The notes under the pieces are model-generated. The model saw only the letters and a list, made by a program, of their open reading frames with translations. It did no database searches and was not told where the DNA came from. Positions 47,501 through 60,800 of a DNA stretch of 64,000 nt are shown here, piece by piece. This DNA comes from Lichenostomus cassidix (taxonomy: Eukaryota; Chordata; Aves; Passeriformes; Meliphagidae), in NCBI GenBank assembly GCA_008360975.2, contig VLJF02000047.1:2130414-2194413 (forward strand), written 5' to 3'. A program made the translations under genes and the position numbers. Every line of letters starts with the position of its first letter. Positions within the stretch are counted from its first letter, which is position 1.

Positions 47501-50192
47501 CTTACTTTCTACAGATCCCAGAAAAAACAGGTCTCCATCACAGGCCCTCCAAGTCCAGTTCCAAGTCACTTACTTTGTACAGATCCCAGGAAAAACCAGA
47601 TCTCCATCACGGGCCCTCCAAGTCCACTTCCAGGTCACTTACTTTGTACAGATCCCACAAAAAACCAGATCTCCATCACGGTCACTCCAACTCCACTTCC
47701 AGGTCACTTAATTTGTACAGATCCCAGGAAAAACCAGGTCTCCAGCACAGGCCCTCCAAGTCCACTTCCAGGTCACTTACTTTGTACAGTTCCGAGAAAA
47801 AAACAGGTCTCCATCACAGGCCCTCCAAGTCCACTTCCAGGTCACTTACTTTGTACAGATCCCAGGAAAAAACAGGTCTCCATCACAGGCCCTCAAACTC
47901 CACCTCCATGCCACTTACTTACTACAGAGCACGGGGCAATCCAGGTCTCCAGCACGGACGCTCCAAGTCCACTTCCAGGTCACTTACTTTCTACGGACCG
48001 CGGGGCAATCCAGGTCTCCAGCATGGACGCCCCAAGTCCACTTCCAGGTCACTTACTTTGTACAGATCCCAGGAAAAAACAGGTCTCCATCACAGGCCCT
48101 GCAAATCCACTTCCACATCACTTCCTTTGTACAGATCCCAAAAAAACCAGGTCTCCATCACAGGCCTTCCAAGTCCACTTCCACGTCACTTACCTTGGAC
48201 AGATCCCAAAAAAACCAGCTCTCCATCACAGGCCTTCCAAGTCCACTTCCAGGTCACTTACTTTGTACAGATCCCAGGAAAAACCAGATCTCCATCACGG
48301 GCCCTCCAAGTCCACTTCCAGGTCACTTATTTTCCACAGATCCCAGGAAAAACCAGCTCTCCATCACAGGCCCTCCAAGTCCACTTCCAGGTCACTTACT
48401 TTGTACAGATCCCAGGAAAAAACAGGTCTCCATCACGGGCCCTCCAAGTCCACTTCCAGGTCACTTACTTTGTACACATCCCAGGAAAAAACAGATCTCC
48501 ATCACAGGCCCTCCAAGTACACCTCCACGCCACTTCCTTTCTATGGACCGCGGGACAATCCAGCTCTCCAGCACGGACGCTCCAAGTCCAGTTCCAAGTC
48601 ACTTACTTTGTACACATCCCAGGAAAAACCAGGTCTCCATCACAGGCCCTCCAAGTCCACTTCCAGGTCACTTACTTTGTACAGATCCCACAAAAAACCA
48701 GGTCTCCAGCACAGCCCCTCCAAGTCCACTTCCACGTCACTTACTTTGTACACATCCCAGGAAAAAACAGGTCTCCAGCACAGGCCCTCCAAGTCCACTT
48801 CCACGTCACTTACTTTGTACACATCCCAGGAAAAAACAGGTCTCCATCACGGGCCCTCCAAGTCCACTTCCAGGTCACTTACTTTGTACAGATCCCAGAA
48901 AAAACCAGGTCTCCATCACGGGCCCTCCAAGTCCACTTCCAGGTCACTTACTTTGTACAGATCCCAGGAAAAAACAGGTCTCCATCACAGGCCCTCCAAG
49001 TCCACTTCCAGGTCACTTACCTTGTACAGATCCCAGGAAAAACCAGGTCTCCATCACGGGCCCTCCAAGTCCACTTCCAGGTCACTTACTTTGTACAGAT
49101 CCCACAAAAAACCAGGTCTCCATCACGGGCCCTCCAAGTCCACTTCCAGGTCACTTACTTTGTACAGATCCCAGGAAAAAACAGGTCTCCATCACGGGCC
49201 CTCAAAGTCCACTTCCAGGTAACTTACTTTGTACAGATCCCAGGAAAAACCAGGTCTCCATCACAGGCCCTCCAAGTCCACTTCCAGGTCACTTACTTTG
49301 TACACATCCCAGGAAAAAACAGGTCTCCATCACAGGCCCTCCAAGTCCACCTCCACGCCACTTACTTTCCACAGACCGCGGGGAAATCCAGGTCTCCAGC
49401 ACGGACGCTCCAAGTCCACTTCCAGGTCACTTACTTTATACAGATCCCAGGAAAAACCAGATCTCCAGCACAGGCCCTCGAAGTCCACCTCCACGCCACT
49501 TACTTTCTACAGATCCCAGAAAAAACCAGGTCTCCATCACAGGCCCTCCACGCCACTTACTTTCTACGGACCGCGGGGCAATCCAGGTCTCCAGCACGAA
49601 TACTCCAAGTCCACTTCCAGGTCACTTACTTTCTACGGACCGCGGGGAAATCCAGGTCTCCAGCATGGACGCTCCAAGTCCACTTCCAGTTCACTTACCT
49701 TGTACAGATCCCACGACAAACCAGGTGTCCATCACAGGCCCTCCAAGTCCACTTCCAGGTCACTTACTTTGCACACATCCCAGGAAAAACCAGGTCTCCA
49801 TCACAGGCCCTCCAAGTCCACCTCCACGCCACTTACTTTCCACAGACCGCAGGGCAATCCAGGTCTCCAGCACGGATGCTCCAAGTCCACTTCCAGGTCA
49901 CTTACTTTCTACAGATCCCAGGAAAAACCGATCTCCATCACAGGCCCTCCAAGTCCACCACCACGCCACTTACTTTCCACAGACCGCGGGGAAATCCAGG
50001 TCTCCAGCACGGACGCTCCAACTCCAGTTCCAGGTCACTTACCTTGTACAGATCCCAGGAAAAACCAGGTCTCCATCACAGGCCCTCCAAGTCCACTTCC
50101 AGGTCACTTACTTTGTACAGATCCCAGGAAAAACCAGGTCTCCATCACAGGCCCTCCAAGTCCACTTCCAGATCACTTACTTTGTACAGATC
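44502..50192. repeat. 8,082-bp-offset higher-order copy 2 in array B
   Basis: Partner of 36420-42110. Most of it is nearly identical, but near 47330-47660 it carries a variant haplotype found in array A copies and not in its own partner, which points to gene conversion. Higher-order end markers in and near it are at about 44346 and 47709. Confidence 0.85.
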
Positions 50193-51270
50193 CCAGGAAA
50201 AACCAGGTCTCCATCACAGGCCCTCCAAGTCCACCTCCACGCCACTTACTTTCTACAGACCGCGGGGCAATCCAGGTCTCCAGCATAGACGCTCCAAGTC
50301 CACTTCCAGGTCACTTACCTTGTACAGATGCTAGGAAAAACCAGGTCTCCATCACCGGCGCTCTATGTCCACTTCCAGGTCACTTACCTTGTACAGATCC
50401 CAGGAAAAACCAGATCTCCATCACAGGCCCTCCAAGTCCACTTCCAGGTCACTTACTTTGTACAGATCCCAGGAAAAAACAGGTCTCCATCACAGGCCCT
50501 CCAAGTCCACTTCCAGGTCACTTACCTTGTACAGATCCCAGGAAAACCCAGGTCTCCATCACAGGCCCTCAGTCCACTTCCAGGTCACATACCTTGTACA
50601 GATCCCAGGAAAAACCAGGTCTCCATCACAGGCCCTCCATGTCCACTTCCAGGTCACTTACCTTGTACACATCCCAGGAAAAACCAGGTCTCCATCACAG
50701 GCCCTCCACGTCCACCTCCATGCCACTTACTTTCTACAGACTGCGGGGCAATCCAGGTCTCCAGCATAGACCCTCCAAGTCCACTCCACATCACTGACTT
50801 TGTACAGATCCCAGGACAAACCAGGTCTCCATCACAGGCCCTCCAAGTCCACTTCCAGGTCACTTACCTTGTACAGATCCCAGGAAAAACCAGGTCTCCA
50901 TCACAGGCCCTCCATGTCCACTTCCAGGTCACTTACCTTGTACAGATCCCAGGAAAAACCAGGACTCCATCACAGGCCTTCCAAGTCCACTTCCAGGTCA
51001 CTTACCTTGTACAGATCCCAGGAAAAACCAGGTCTCCATCACAGGCCCTCCAAGTCCACTTCCAGGTCACTTACCTTGTACAGATCCCAGGAAAAACCAG
51101 GTCTCCATCACGGGCCCTCCAAGTCCACTTCCAGGTCACTTACCTTGTACAGATCCCAGGAAAAACCAGGTCTCCATCACGGGCCCTCCAAGTCCACTTC
51201 CAGGTCACTTACTTTGTACACATCCCAGGAAAAAACAGGTCTCCATCACAGGCCCTCCAAGTCCACCTAC

Positions 51271-53960
51271 TTTTAGGTCACTTACTTTCTACAGATCCAA
51301 GGAAAAACCAGGTCTCCATCACGGGCCCTCCAAGTCCACTTCCAGGTCACTTACTTTCCACAGATCCCAGGAAAAAACAGGTCTCCATCTCAGGCCCTCC
51401 AAGTCCACCGCCACGCCACTTACTTTCTACAGACCGCGGGGAAATCCAGGTCTCCAGCATGGATGCTCCAAGTCCACTTCCAGGTCACTTACCTTATACA
51501 GATCCCAGGAAAAACCAGGTCTCCATCACAGGCCCTCCAAGTCCACTTCCAGGTCACTTAGTTTGTACACATCCCAGGAAAACACAGATCTCCATCACGG
51601 GCCCTCCAAGTCCACTTCCAGATCACTTGCTTTGTACAGATCCCAAGAAAAAACAGGTCTCCAGCACAGGCCCTCCAAGTCCACTTCCAGGTCACTTACT
51701 TTGTACAGATCCCAGGAAAAACCAGATCTCCATCACGGGCCCTCCAAGTCCACTTCAGATCACTTGCTGTACAGATCCCAGGAAAAAACAGGTCTCAGCA
51801 CAGGCCCTCCAAGTCCACTTCCAGGTCACTTACCTTATACAGATCCCACAAAAAACCAGGTCTCCATCACGGGCCCTCCAAGTCCACTTCCAGATCACTT
51901 GCTTTGTACAGATCCCAGGAAAAAACAGGTCTCCATCACAGGCCCTCCAAGTCCACTTCCACGTCACTTACTTTGTACAGATCCCAGAAAAAACCAGGTC
52001 TCCATCACAGGGCCTCCAAGTCCACTTCCAGGTCACTTAGTTTGTACACATCCCAGGAAAACACAGATCTCCATCACGGGCCCTCCAAGTCCACTTCCAG
52101 ATCACTTGCTTTGTACAGATCCCAGGAAAAAACAGGTCTCCAGCACAGGCCCTCCAAGTCCACTTCCAGGTCACTTACTTTGTACAGATCCCAGGAAAAA
52201 CCAGATCTCCATCACGGGCCCTCCAAGTCCACTTACTTTCTACGGACCGCGGGGCAATCCAGGTCTCCAGCATGGACGCTCCAAGTCCACTTTTAGGTCA
52301 CTTACTTTCTACAGATCCAAGGAAAAACCAGGTCTCCATCACGGGCCCTCCAAGTCCACCGCCACGCCACTTACTTTCCACAGACCGCGGGGAAATCCAG
52401 GTCTCCAGCATGGACGCTCCAAGTCCACTTCCAGGTCACTTACCTTATACAGATCCCAGGAAAAACCAGGTCTCCATCACAGGCCCTCCAAGTCCACTTC
52501 CAGGTCACTTAGTTTGTACACATCCCAGGAAAACACAGATCTCCATCACGGGCCCTCCAAGTCCACTTCCAGATCACTTGCTTTGTACAGATCCCAAGAA
52601 AAAACAGGTCTCCAGCACAGGCCCTCCAAGTCCACTTCCAGGTCACTTACTTTGTACAGATCCCAGGAAAAACCAGATCTCCATCACGGGCCCTCCAAGT
52701 CCACTTCCAGGTCACTTACTTTCCACAGATCCCAGGAAAAAACAGGTCTCCAACTCAGGCCCTCCAAGTCCACTTCCACGTCACTTACTTTGTACAGATC
52801 CCAGAAAAAAACACGTCTCCATCACAGGCCCTCCAAGTCCACTTCCAAGTCACTTAGTATGTACACATCCCAGGAAAAACCAGGTCTCCATCACGGGCCC
52901 TCCAAGTCCACTTCCAGGTCACTTACTTTCTACAGATCCCAGGAAAAACCAGGTCTCCATCACGGGCCCTCCAAGTCCACTTCCAGGTCACTTACTTTCT
53001 ACAGATCCCAGGAAAAACCAGGTCTCCATCACAGGCCCTCCACGCCACTTACTTTCTACGGACCGCGGGGCAATCCAGGTCTCCAGCATGGACGCTCCAA
53101 GTCCACTTTTAGGTCACTTACTTTCTACAGATCCAAGGAAAAACCAGGTCTCCATCACGGGCCCTCCAAGTCCACCGCCACGCCACTTACTTTCCACAGA
53201 CCGCGGGGAAATCCAGGTCTCCAGCATGGACGCTCCAAGTCCACTTCCAGGTCACTTACCTTATACAGATCCCAGGAAAAACCAGGTCTCCATCACAGGC
53301 CCTCCAAGTCCACTTCCAGGTCACTTAGTTTGTACACATCCCAGGAAAACACAGATCTCCATCACGGGCCCTCCAAGTCCACTTCCAGATCACTTGCTTT
53401 GTACAGATCCCAGGAAAAAACAGGTCTCCAGCACAGGCCCTCCAAGTCCACTTCCAGGTCACTTACTTTGTACAGATCCCAGGAAAAACCAGATCTCCAT
53501 CACGGGCCCTCCAAGTCCACTTCCAGGTCACTTACTTTCCACAGATCCCAGGAAAAAACAGGTCTCCAACTCAGGCCCTCCAAGTCCACTTCCACGTCAC
53601 TTACTTTGTACAGATCCCAGAAAAAAACACGTCTCCATCACAGGCCCTCCAAGTCCACTTCCAAGTCACTTAGTATGTACACATCCCAGGAAAACACAGG
53701 TCTCCATCACGGGCCCTCCAAGTCCACTTCCAGGTCACTTACTTTGTACAGATCCCAGGAAAAACCAGGTCTCCATCACGGGCCCTCCAAGTCCACTTCC
53801 AGGTCACTTACTTTCTACAGATCCCAGGAAAAAACAGGTCTCCATCACAGGCCCTCCACGCCACTTACTTTCTACGGACCGCGGGGCAATCCAGGTCTCC
53901 AGCATGGACGCTCCAAGTCCACTTCCAGGTCACTTACTTTCTACAGATCCAAGGAAAAAC
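51271..53960. repeat. Local 816-bp higher-order repeat in array B
   Basis: A distinctive junction (CTTTTAGG or CTTCCAGG followed by CTACAGATCCAAGG) recurs at 51271, 52291, 53107 and 53923: spacing 1,020 bp, then twice 816 bp. The intervening units match in order. This is a recent small amplification near the right edge of the array. Confidence 0.75.
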
Positions 53961-54997
53961 CAGGTCTCCATCACGGGCCCTCCAAGTCCACTTCCAGGTC
54001 ACTTACATTGTACAGATCCCCGAAAAAACCCGGTCTCCATCACAGGCCCTCCAAGTCCACCTCCACACCACTTACTTTGTACAGACCGCGGGGCAATCCA
54101 GGTCTCCAGCACGGACGCTCCAAGTCCACTTCCAGGTCACTTACCTTGTACAGATCCCAGAAAAAACCAGGTCTCCATCACAGGCACTCCAAGTCCACTT
54201 CCAGGTCACTTACTTTGTACAGATCCCAGAAAAAACCAGGTCTCCATCACAGGCCCTCCAAGTCCACTTCCAGGTCACTTACTTTGTACAGATGCCAGGA
54301 AAAACCAGGTCTCCATCACAGGCCCTCCAAGTCCACTTCCAGGTCACTTACTTTGTACAGATGCCAGGAAAAAACAGGTCTCCATCACGGGCCCTCCAAG
54401 TCCACTTCCAGGTCACTTACTTTGTACAGATCCCAGGAAAAAACAGGTCTCCATCACGGGCCCTCCAAGTCCACTTCCAGATCACTTACTTTGTAAAGAT
54501 CCCAGAAAAAACCAGGTCTCCATCACGGGCCCTCCAAGTCCACTTCCAGGTCACTTACTTTCCACAGATCCCAGAAAAAACCAGGTCTCCATCACGGGCC
54601 CTCCAAGTCCACTTCCAGGTCACTTACTTTGTACAGATCCCACAAAAAACCAGGTCTCCATCACAGGCCCTCCAAGTCCACTTCCAGGTCACTTACTTTG
54701 AACAGATCCCAGGAAAAACCACGTCTCCATCACAGGCCCTCCAAGTCCACTTCCAGGTCACTTACTTTGTACAGCTCCCAGAAAAAAACAGGTCTCCATC
54801 ACAGGCCCTCCAAGTTCACTTCCAGGTCACTTACTTTGTACAGATCCCAGAAAAAAACAGGTCTCCATCACGGTCCCTCCAAGTCCACTTTCAGGTCACT
54901 TACTTAGTACAGATCCCAGGAAAAACCAGGTCTCCATCACAGGCCCTCCAAGTCCACCTCCACGCCACTTACTTTGTACAGATCCAGAGGCCATCTG

Positions 54998-57238
54998 GGT
55001 CTCCAACACCGACGCTCCAAATCCACCGCCAGGCCACTTACTTTGTACAGAGCGCGGCACCATCCAGGTCTCCAGCACGGATGCTCTAAGCCCACCTCCA
55101 GGCCACTTACTTTGTATAGATCCCGGGGAAAACCAGGTCTCCAACACGGGGGCTCTATGTCCACCTCCAGGCCACTTTGCACAGAGCGCGGGGCCATCCG
55201 TGTCTCCAACACGGGCGCTCTAAGTCCACCTCCAAACCACTTACTTTCTACAGAGCGAGGGGCCATCCAGGTCTCCAACACGGGTGCTCTGGGTACACCT
55301 GAAGGCAACTTACATTGCACAGATCCCAGGGAGATCAGGGTGTCCGATACGAGTGCTCTAAGTCAGCCTGCAAGCCACTTATTTTGTACAGATCCTGGGG
55401 CGATCCAGGTCTCCAACACGGGCACTCTAACTCCACCTCCACGCCACTTACCTTGTACAGATCCCAGGGCGATCCGGGTCCTAAAGACCGGTGCTCTAAG
55501 GAGCCTGCAGGCCACTTACTTTCTACAGATCCTGGGGCGATCCAGGTCTCCAACACCGGCGCTCTAAGTCCATCTCCAGGCCACTTAACTGTACAGAGCG
55601 CGGGGCCATCCTTGTGTCCAACACGGGCGCTCTAAGTCCACCTGCAGGCCACTTACTTTGTACAGATCCCAGGGAAAACCAGGTCTGCAACACGGCCGCT
55701 CTAAGTCCATCTCCAGGCCACTTACCTTGTACAGATCCCAGGGAAAATCAAGTCTCCAACACATGCGCTCTAAGTCCATCTCCAGGCCACTTACTTTGTA
55801 CAGAGGCAAGAGAAAACCAGGTGTCCAACACGGGCGTTCTGAGTCCACCTCCAGGCCACTTACTTTGTACAGATCCCAGGGAAAACCAAGTCTCCATCAC
55901 AGGCGCTCCATGTCCATCACCAGGCCACTTACTTTGTACAGATGAAAGTGAAAACCGGGTCTCCAACACGGGCACTCTGAGTCCACCTCCAGGCCACTTT
56001 GTACAGATCCCGGGGAAAACTAGGTCTCCAACACAGACGCTCTAAGTCCACCTATAGGCCACTTACATTTTACAGATCCCAGGAAAAACCAGGTCTCCAA
56101 CACGGCCGCTCTAAGTCCACCTCCAGGCCACTTATTTGTATGGAGCGAGGGGCCATCCAGGTCTCCAACACTGGCGCTCTAAGCCCACCTGCAGGCCACT
56201 TACTTTGTACAGACCCCGGGGCGATCACGGTCTCCAAAACGGGTGCTCTAAGTCCACCTGCAGACCACTTACTTTGTACAGATCCTGGGGCAATCCAGGT
56301 CTCCTACATGGGTGCTCTAAGTCCACCTGCAGGCCACTTACTTTGTACAGATCCTGGGGCAATCGGGGTCTCCAAGACAGGCGCTCTAAGTCCACCTGCA
56401 GGCCACTTACTTTGTACAGATTCTGGGACGATAGGGGTCTCCCAGACAGGCACTGTATGTCTTACCTTCAGACCAGCTGTCACAGATCCAGGGGCGATCG
56501 GGGTCGCCAAGACGGGCGCTCTAAGTCTTACCTTCAGGCCAGCTTTCACACATCCTGGGACAATCGGGGTCTCCATGACAGGTGGTCTAACTCCACCTGC
56601 AGGCCACTTACTTTGTACAGATCCCAGGGTGATCGGGGTGTCCCATACAAGTGCTCTAAGTCAGCCTGCAGGCCACTTACTTTGTACAGATCCTGGGGCG
56701 ATCGGGGTCTCCAAGACGGGCGCTGTAAGTCTTACCTTCAGGCCAGCTTTCACAGATCCTGGGGCAATCGGGGTCTCCAACACAGGCGCTTTCAGTCCAA
56801 CTGCAGACCGCTTACTTTGTACAGATCCCATGGTGATCAGGTTGTCCGATACGAGTGCTCTAAGTCAGCCTGCAGGCCGCTTACTTTGTACAGATCCCGG
56901 GGCGATCACGGTCTCCAAGACGGGCGCTCTAAGTCTACCTGCAGGCCGCTTACGTTATACAGATCCCGGGCCATCGGGGTCCCGAACACGGGCACTCTAA
57001 ATCTCACTTTCAGGCCAGCTTTCACAGAATCCGGAGCGATCGCGGTCCGTAATACGGGCGCTCTAAGTCCACCTGCAGGCCACTTACTTTGTACGGATCC
57101 TGGGACGATCGGGGTCTCCCAGACAGGTGCTCTAAGTCTCACCTTCAGACCGGCTGTCACAGATCCTGGGGCGATCGGGGTCTCCGCGACGGGCGCTCTA
57201 AGTCCATCTGCAGGTCACTTACTTTGTACAGATCCCCA
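54998..57238. repeat. Diverged 69-bp satellite subfamily, right edge of array B
   Basis: Second copy of 19836-22145. The homology starts at GGTCTCCAACACCGACGCTCC in both copies; the unit before it differs. It lacks one 69-bp unit relative to the first copy (single CTACATGGGTGCTC unit near 56303) and otherwise differs by a handful of substitutions. Confidence 0.95.
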
Positions 57239-57803
57239 CCTTACTTACTAGAAGCCTCGCTTTTGGATGCCGTCTTTGATGTGAGGCACGTACCTTGTGA
57301 CGTTATGAACCTGCTGAAAAAATTTCAAGCATCACGCTCTATACAATCGGGAATTCCAGTAAGTTGTAAAAAAAATAATAAAAATAAAAAACTCCTAAAC
57401 AATGAAATACAAAACAAAAAAGCCACAAAAACCAAAATCAAAAAAAAGCCAAGAAAAACCAAAGTCAAACAAAAAGCCCTAAATCCACACCAACACGCAC
57501 AACCTCCCCTCCAGAAAATAATAAAGAAACCGGGCTTAAAAAAATACCAAAAACCGGCCTAGAAAAATTAGGTTCCAAAACACCAAAAACCCCCCAAACA
57601 AAATCTGATTCCAAAATACCAGAATAAGCTAGTTTCAAAATAATAGAAAAACAAATCTCAAACCATCAGAAAAACAGGTTGCAAAATGTCAGTTTTAAAG
57701 TACCAGAACACTAAGTTTCAAAATGCCAAAAACACCCAGTTTCAAAACGCCAGCACACCGAGTTCCAAACTGCCAACGGAATTCTATTTCAGATTTCAAA
57801 ATA
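57239..57803. repeat. A-rich segment and ~23-bp minisatellite, second copy
   Basis: Copy of 22146-22710 with three or so substitutions; the minisatellite part is 57574-57783. Confidence 0.6.
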
Positions 57804-60800
57804 GTGGCGGAGAAGACTGGTTCTTTTCCACAAAAATGAAAGCCTGGCACCCCAGTGTTTTAGGGCAGACAATAGGCTGTGTAGGGGAGGGAACAAGCAG
57901 CTGACTCTTCTCCACCTGCCCCCCCCCGCCTTTCAAGGAGCAGCAAACGCTTCCACCTGTACCCCGGTACCAGAAGTCTCGTACGGGAGCGAGCTTTGCG
58001 CATTCTTAACCCCAATGGCCCGCAACAGTCGGTTGCTTTTCTCGCTTTTATTTATAATGCGTAACACCCTAATTAGAGAGCTCGGTACAACATTCACATC
58101 GTTACTAATCTTCCCTACTTAGGTCACATGTGGAATACTACTTAGCAATCAGCAAAGAATAATTCTACAAGTTAGCAACAAATTATTCAACTTACGCAGG
58201 TATGCTGCCAAAACACAAAGTTTCATTTCTTACCTCATTTATGCCCTTTTGCTTGATGCAGCTGTATAAAATAATAAAGTATAGTAATTTCCCTGAAGAG
58301 TTTTCTTCTCTATCAAGCCCTTTACTCACCAGAAAGGTAAGTCAGAGGAACCTAAGAGCCACAGCTGCTCTGAGGGCTTTGATACCCAATGGTATTTGCC
58401 TCCTCCCTTTTTTCAGGCATGCTGGGAACGAGAGGCGGGCCCAGCCAGGGGTATATTAACCCCAGCCTTTGGCTAAGGGGTTTATTTTCTCTCTGGAGTT
58501 CACTGGAGTCAGAGCTGTCTTCTCATTTAAAGGAAGGGGCTTTTTCAGCTCAGGTTTTTTCAAGCAGGTGCTTTTGGCATCTAAAGCAAGAGAGGCTTTG
58601 AAGACATGGTGAGGAAGGTAGCGCTGAATGCAGTGAGTATTTAAGTTCATTATTTTGGGTTGTATGTTCAGAGTTGGTAAGATGCTTTTGTGCTTTGTAA
58701 TTTAACAGAATTTGTATTTTGATGTTGGTTTTCTTTTTCTAAGAAGCATTGGAACTTCCTGAAATTCCTGATTGTGTTAAGTGTGGCGCTTGAAACTTTT
58801 TCATCAGATTCATCATGTCAAAAAAGAGACCTGCCTCTTGTCAAAGATGACATCCAAAGCTGAGGCTTCCAGTAAGTAAGGTGGGGATCATTACAAGGAG
58901 AAGGAGAGTGAGCAGGGCACTAGGTTAGGAATTACAGGGGGGTGGGGTGAGGGGTTGAAGGCAGCACAGTGGGAAATAGTGTCCATTGAGGGGCCCCGTA
59001 AGACCTTTCCCCAAGACCAGCAGGTGCGTTTATGTGTGCTAAGGCGCACAAATACGCCCCCTCCTCACAGTAACGGCACGTAATTCTACCTCTCGGTAAC
59101 CCAGGTGTCCATCATAATGACAGCCACAGCCTTCAAGTGGGGATGAAGCTGGAGACTTAAAGGCCTAAGTGCACTTAGGAAATGGCAAGTGGCTGGATTG
59201 TGGGGTTTGTCCCACGTGCCGCTAAACTCATGCATTGACTTTGGTTTTCTTTTTCGTAGCCAACTAAGGAGCTCACCAGCCATACCGGGGCCTTCCGAGA
59301 GAGCCGAGGCGGACTCCCTTTGCGTCCAGCGTGGATTCCCGTTGCCGGCCGTCTAAAAGAGAAGTTGGGGGCCATAACCCAGAGATGGGACGATAGCGGG
59401 GTAGCAGGCCGGAAATTCCCGTGAGAGATCTAAAAATTAGCTCAGGGAAAGAGATGTTCTCTGAGGGACTTCTTAGTAGAGCCAGAGGCGGCAGCAGCTT
59501 TACTTTGTTTGCAACCGTAAGGATGCACAGCACGGAGCAGTTCCAGTTTGTGTCACGTTGTCTGGCGTCTTTTGTCGTCTGCTCTGTCTTTGGGATGTCT
59601 CAGATCAATTGTCTCTGTCTGTTGTGCTTTATTGCGAGCGTCGGTTGGCATCTCTGGGTTCTCAAATATTTGCGCTTCTCGGTCCGATGCCAGCGTGATT
59701 TGTTCTTATTCTTGTCTCGGCCGTGTCTTGGAACCGCGTATTGGAAGCGTGGAGTCAGATGTGTTTTGAGGCCTTGTTCCCGGCTGTATTGCCATCCATC
59801 CTTTCCAGGTGTGAGTTGTAATGTCTTAGGGCTTGTAAGGATGCGTGGAGCGTTCTGAACGTAGCATTATCTCACAGCCATCTTGATCATTGTGACTGAC
59901 CGTTCTTGTAACAGATTGCTGATGTTCCCCTTAGCTCATGCGTTGATGTTTGGCGTTCTTTTTTGTAGTAGACTAAGAGAGAGAACTGCCTGGTGACAGC
60001 AGGAACTTCCGAGATGTCAAGGTGTTCTTTGTCACCAGACACGGATTCACATCCCTGGATGTCTAAGGGATAAGTCAAGCACTATTACTCACAGAGGGGA
60101 TGGAAGCCGGGTGCCAGGCTAGGACTCGCCGGGAGGGATTGTTGTATTAGCTTTGGACGTGGGGATGTCCAAAAAAGGGCCCCTTAGGTCACGTAAAGGG
60201 AGAGCCTGACTTCTGATGACGACGCAGAGTTGCGCAGGGCAGGGCGGTCCTGGTGTGTGTCGCATCGCTTGTCTACCGTGCGTTCCCTGTCTTTTGTGTG
60301 TCTTGCGTTGCATATCTTTTGCCTCACCCCTTCGAGGGGATTATCTAAAAGGCCAGGCCATCCTTACCATCTCTGATCTCCGTGTTCCTCGGCTTGGCGC
60401 CGATATCTTTGAACCTTCAATGCCCGAGCTCAGGTGTGCATCAGAATCTCTGCATCTCTTTAGAAGCATCGAGTCGGAAGCCTTTTACAGTCTTGTTCTA
60501 AGCCGTGTCGACAGCTGTACATGGCAGTGATCCATTATAGCAGGCTAGGACTTGTAAGGGTGTGTGGTCAGAATCTTGTCCCTATCTTCGTGATTCACGG
60601 GCTTCCATCTTTGCCATTTTGGCGAGCTTTTCGTAATGTGATCACGTTAGCATCTTCTGCCGGGGTTTTTTGGGCCTGGTTAGCTCACCGTCAGTCTCAC
60701 CTGGGCCATCTCATTCCTCATCCTCTCGATCATTGCAGTCATCTCACAGAGAGTTTTCTCTCATTGTCGTGTCCCCTTGTTGCACATCCTGTCTAATGTC

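Larger units (their letters stand above)
35970..54997. repeat. 69-bp satellite, array B
   Basis: Same monomers and type 1/type 2 mixture as array A, beginning at the gap edge with homogeneous units (no decayed left edge, so the start is probably missing). The longest stop-free frame of the window, 4,214 codons (36578-49222), lies here and is a 23-residue periodic translation of the satellite; overlapping frames of more than 1,300 codons are open in the other phases. Homogenisation is strong, with many adjacent units differing at only one or two sites. Confidence 0.95.

Noticed and set aside
36578..49222. 4,214-codon open frame (and others of 1,283 to 1,829 codons in both arrays)
   Set aside because: Pure 23-residue periodic translation of the 69-bp satellite; equally long frames are open in the other two phases at the same place, so there is no sign of one coding phase. 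No signal peptide, domain or unique segment.
2901..54997. CRISPR-like array
   Set aside because: Repeats are contiguous 69-bp tandem units without unique spacers, in vertebrate-type DNA.
2901..54997. Centromeric satellite
   Set aside because: The array lies a few kb from a telomere-like array and beside CpG islands, and I saw no CENP-B-box-like word in the consensus; subtelomeric satellite fits better.
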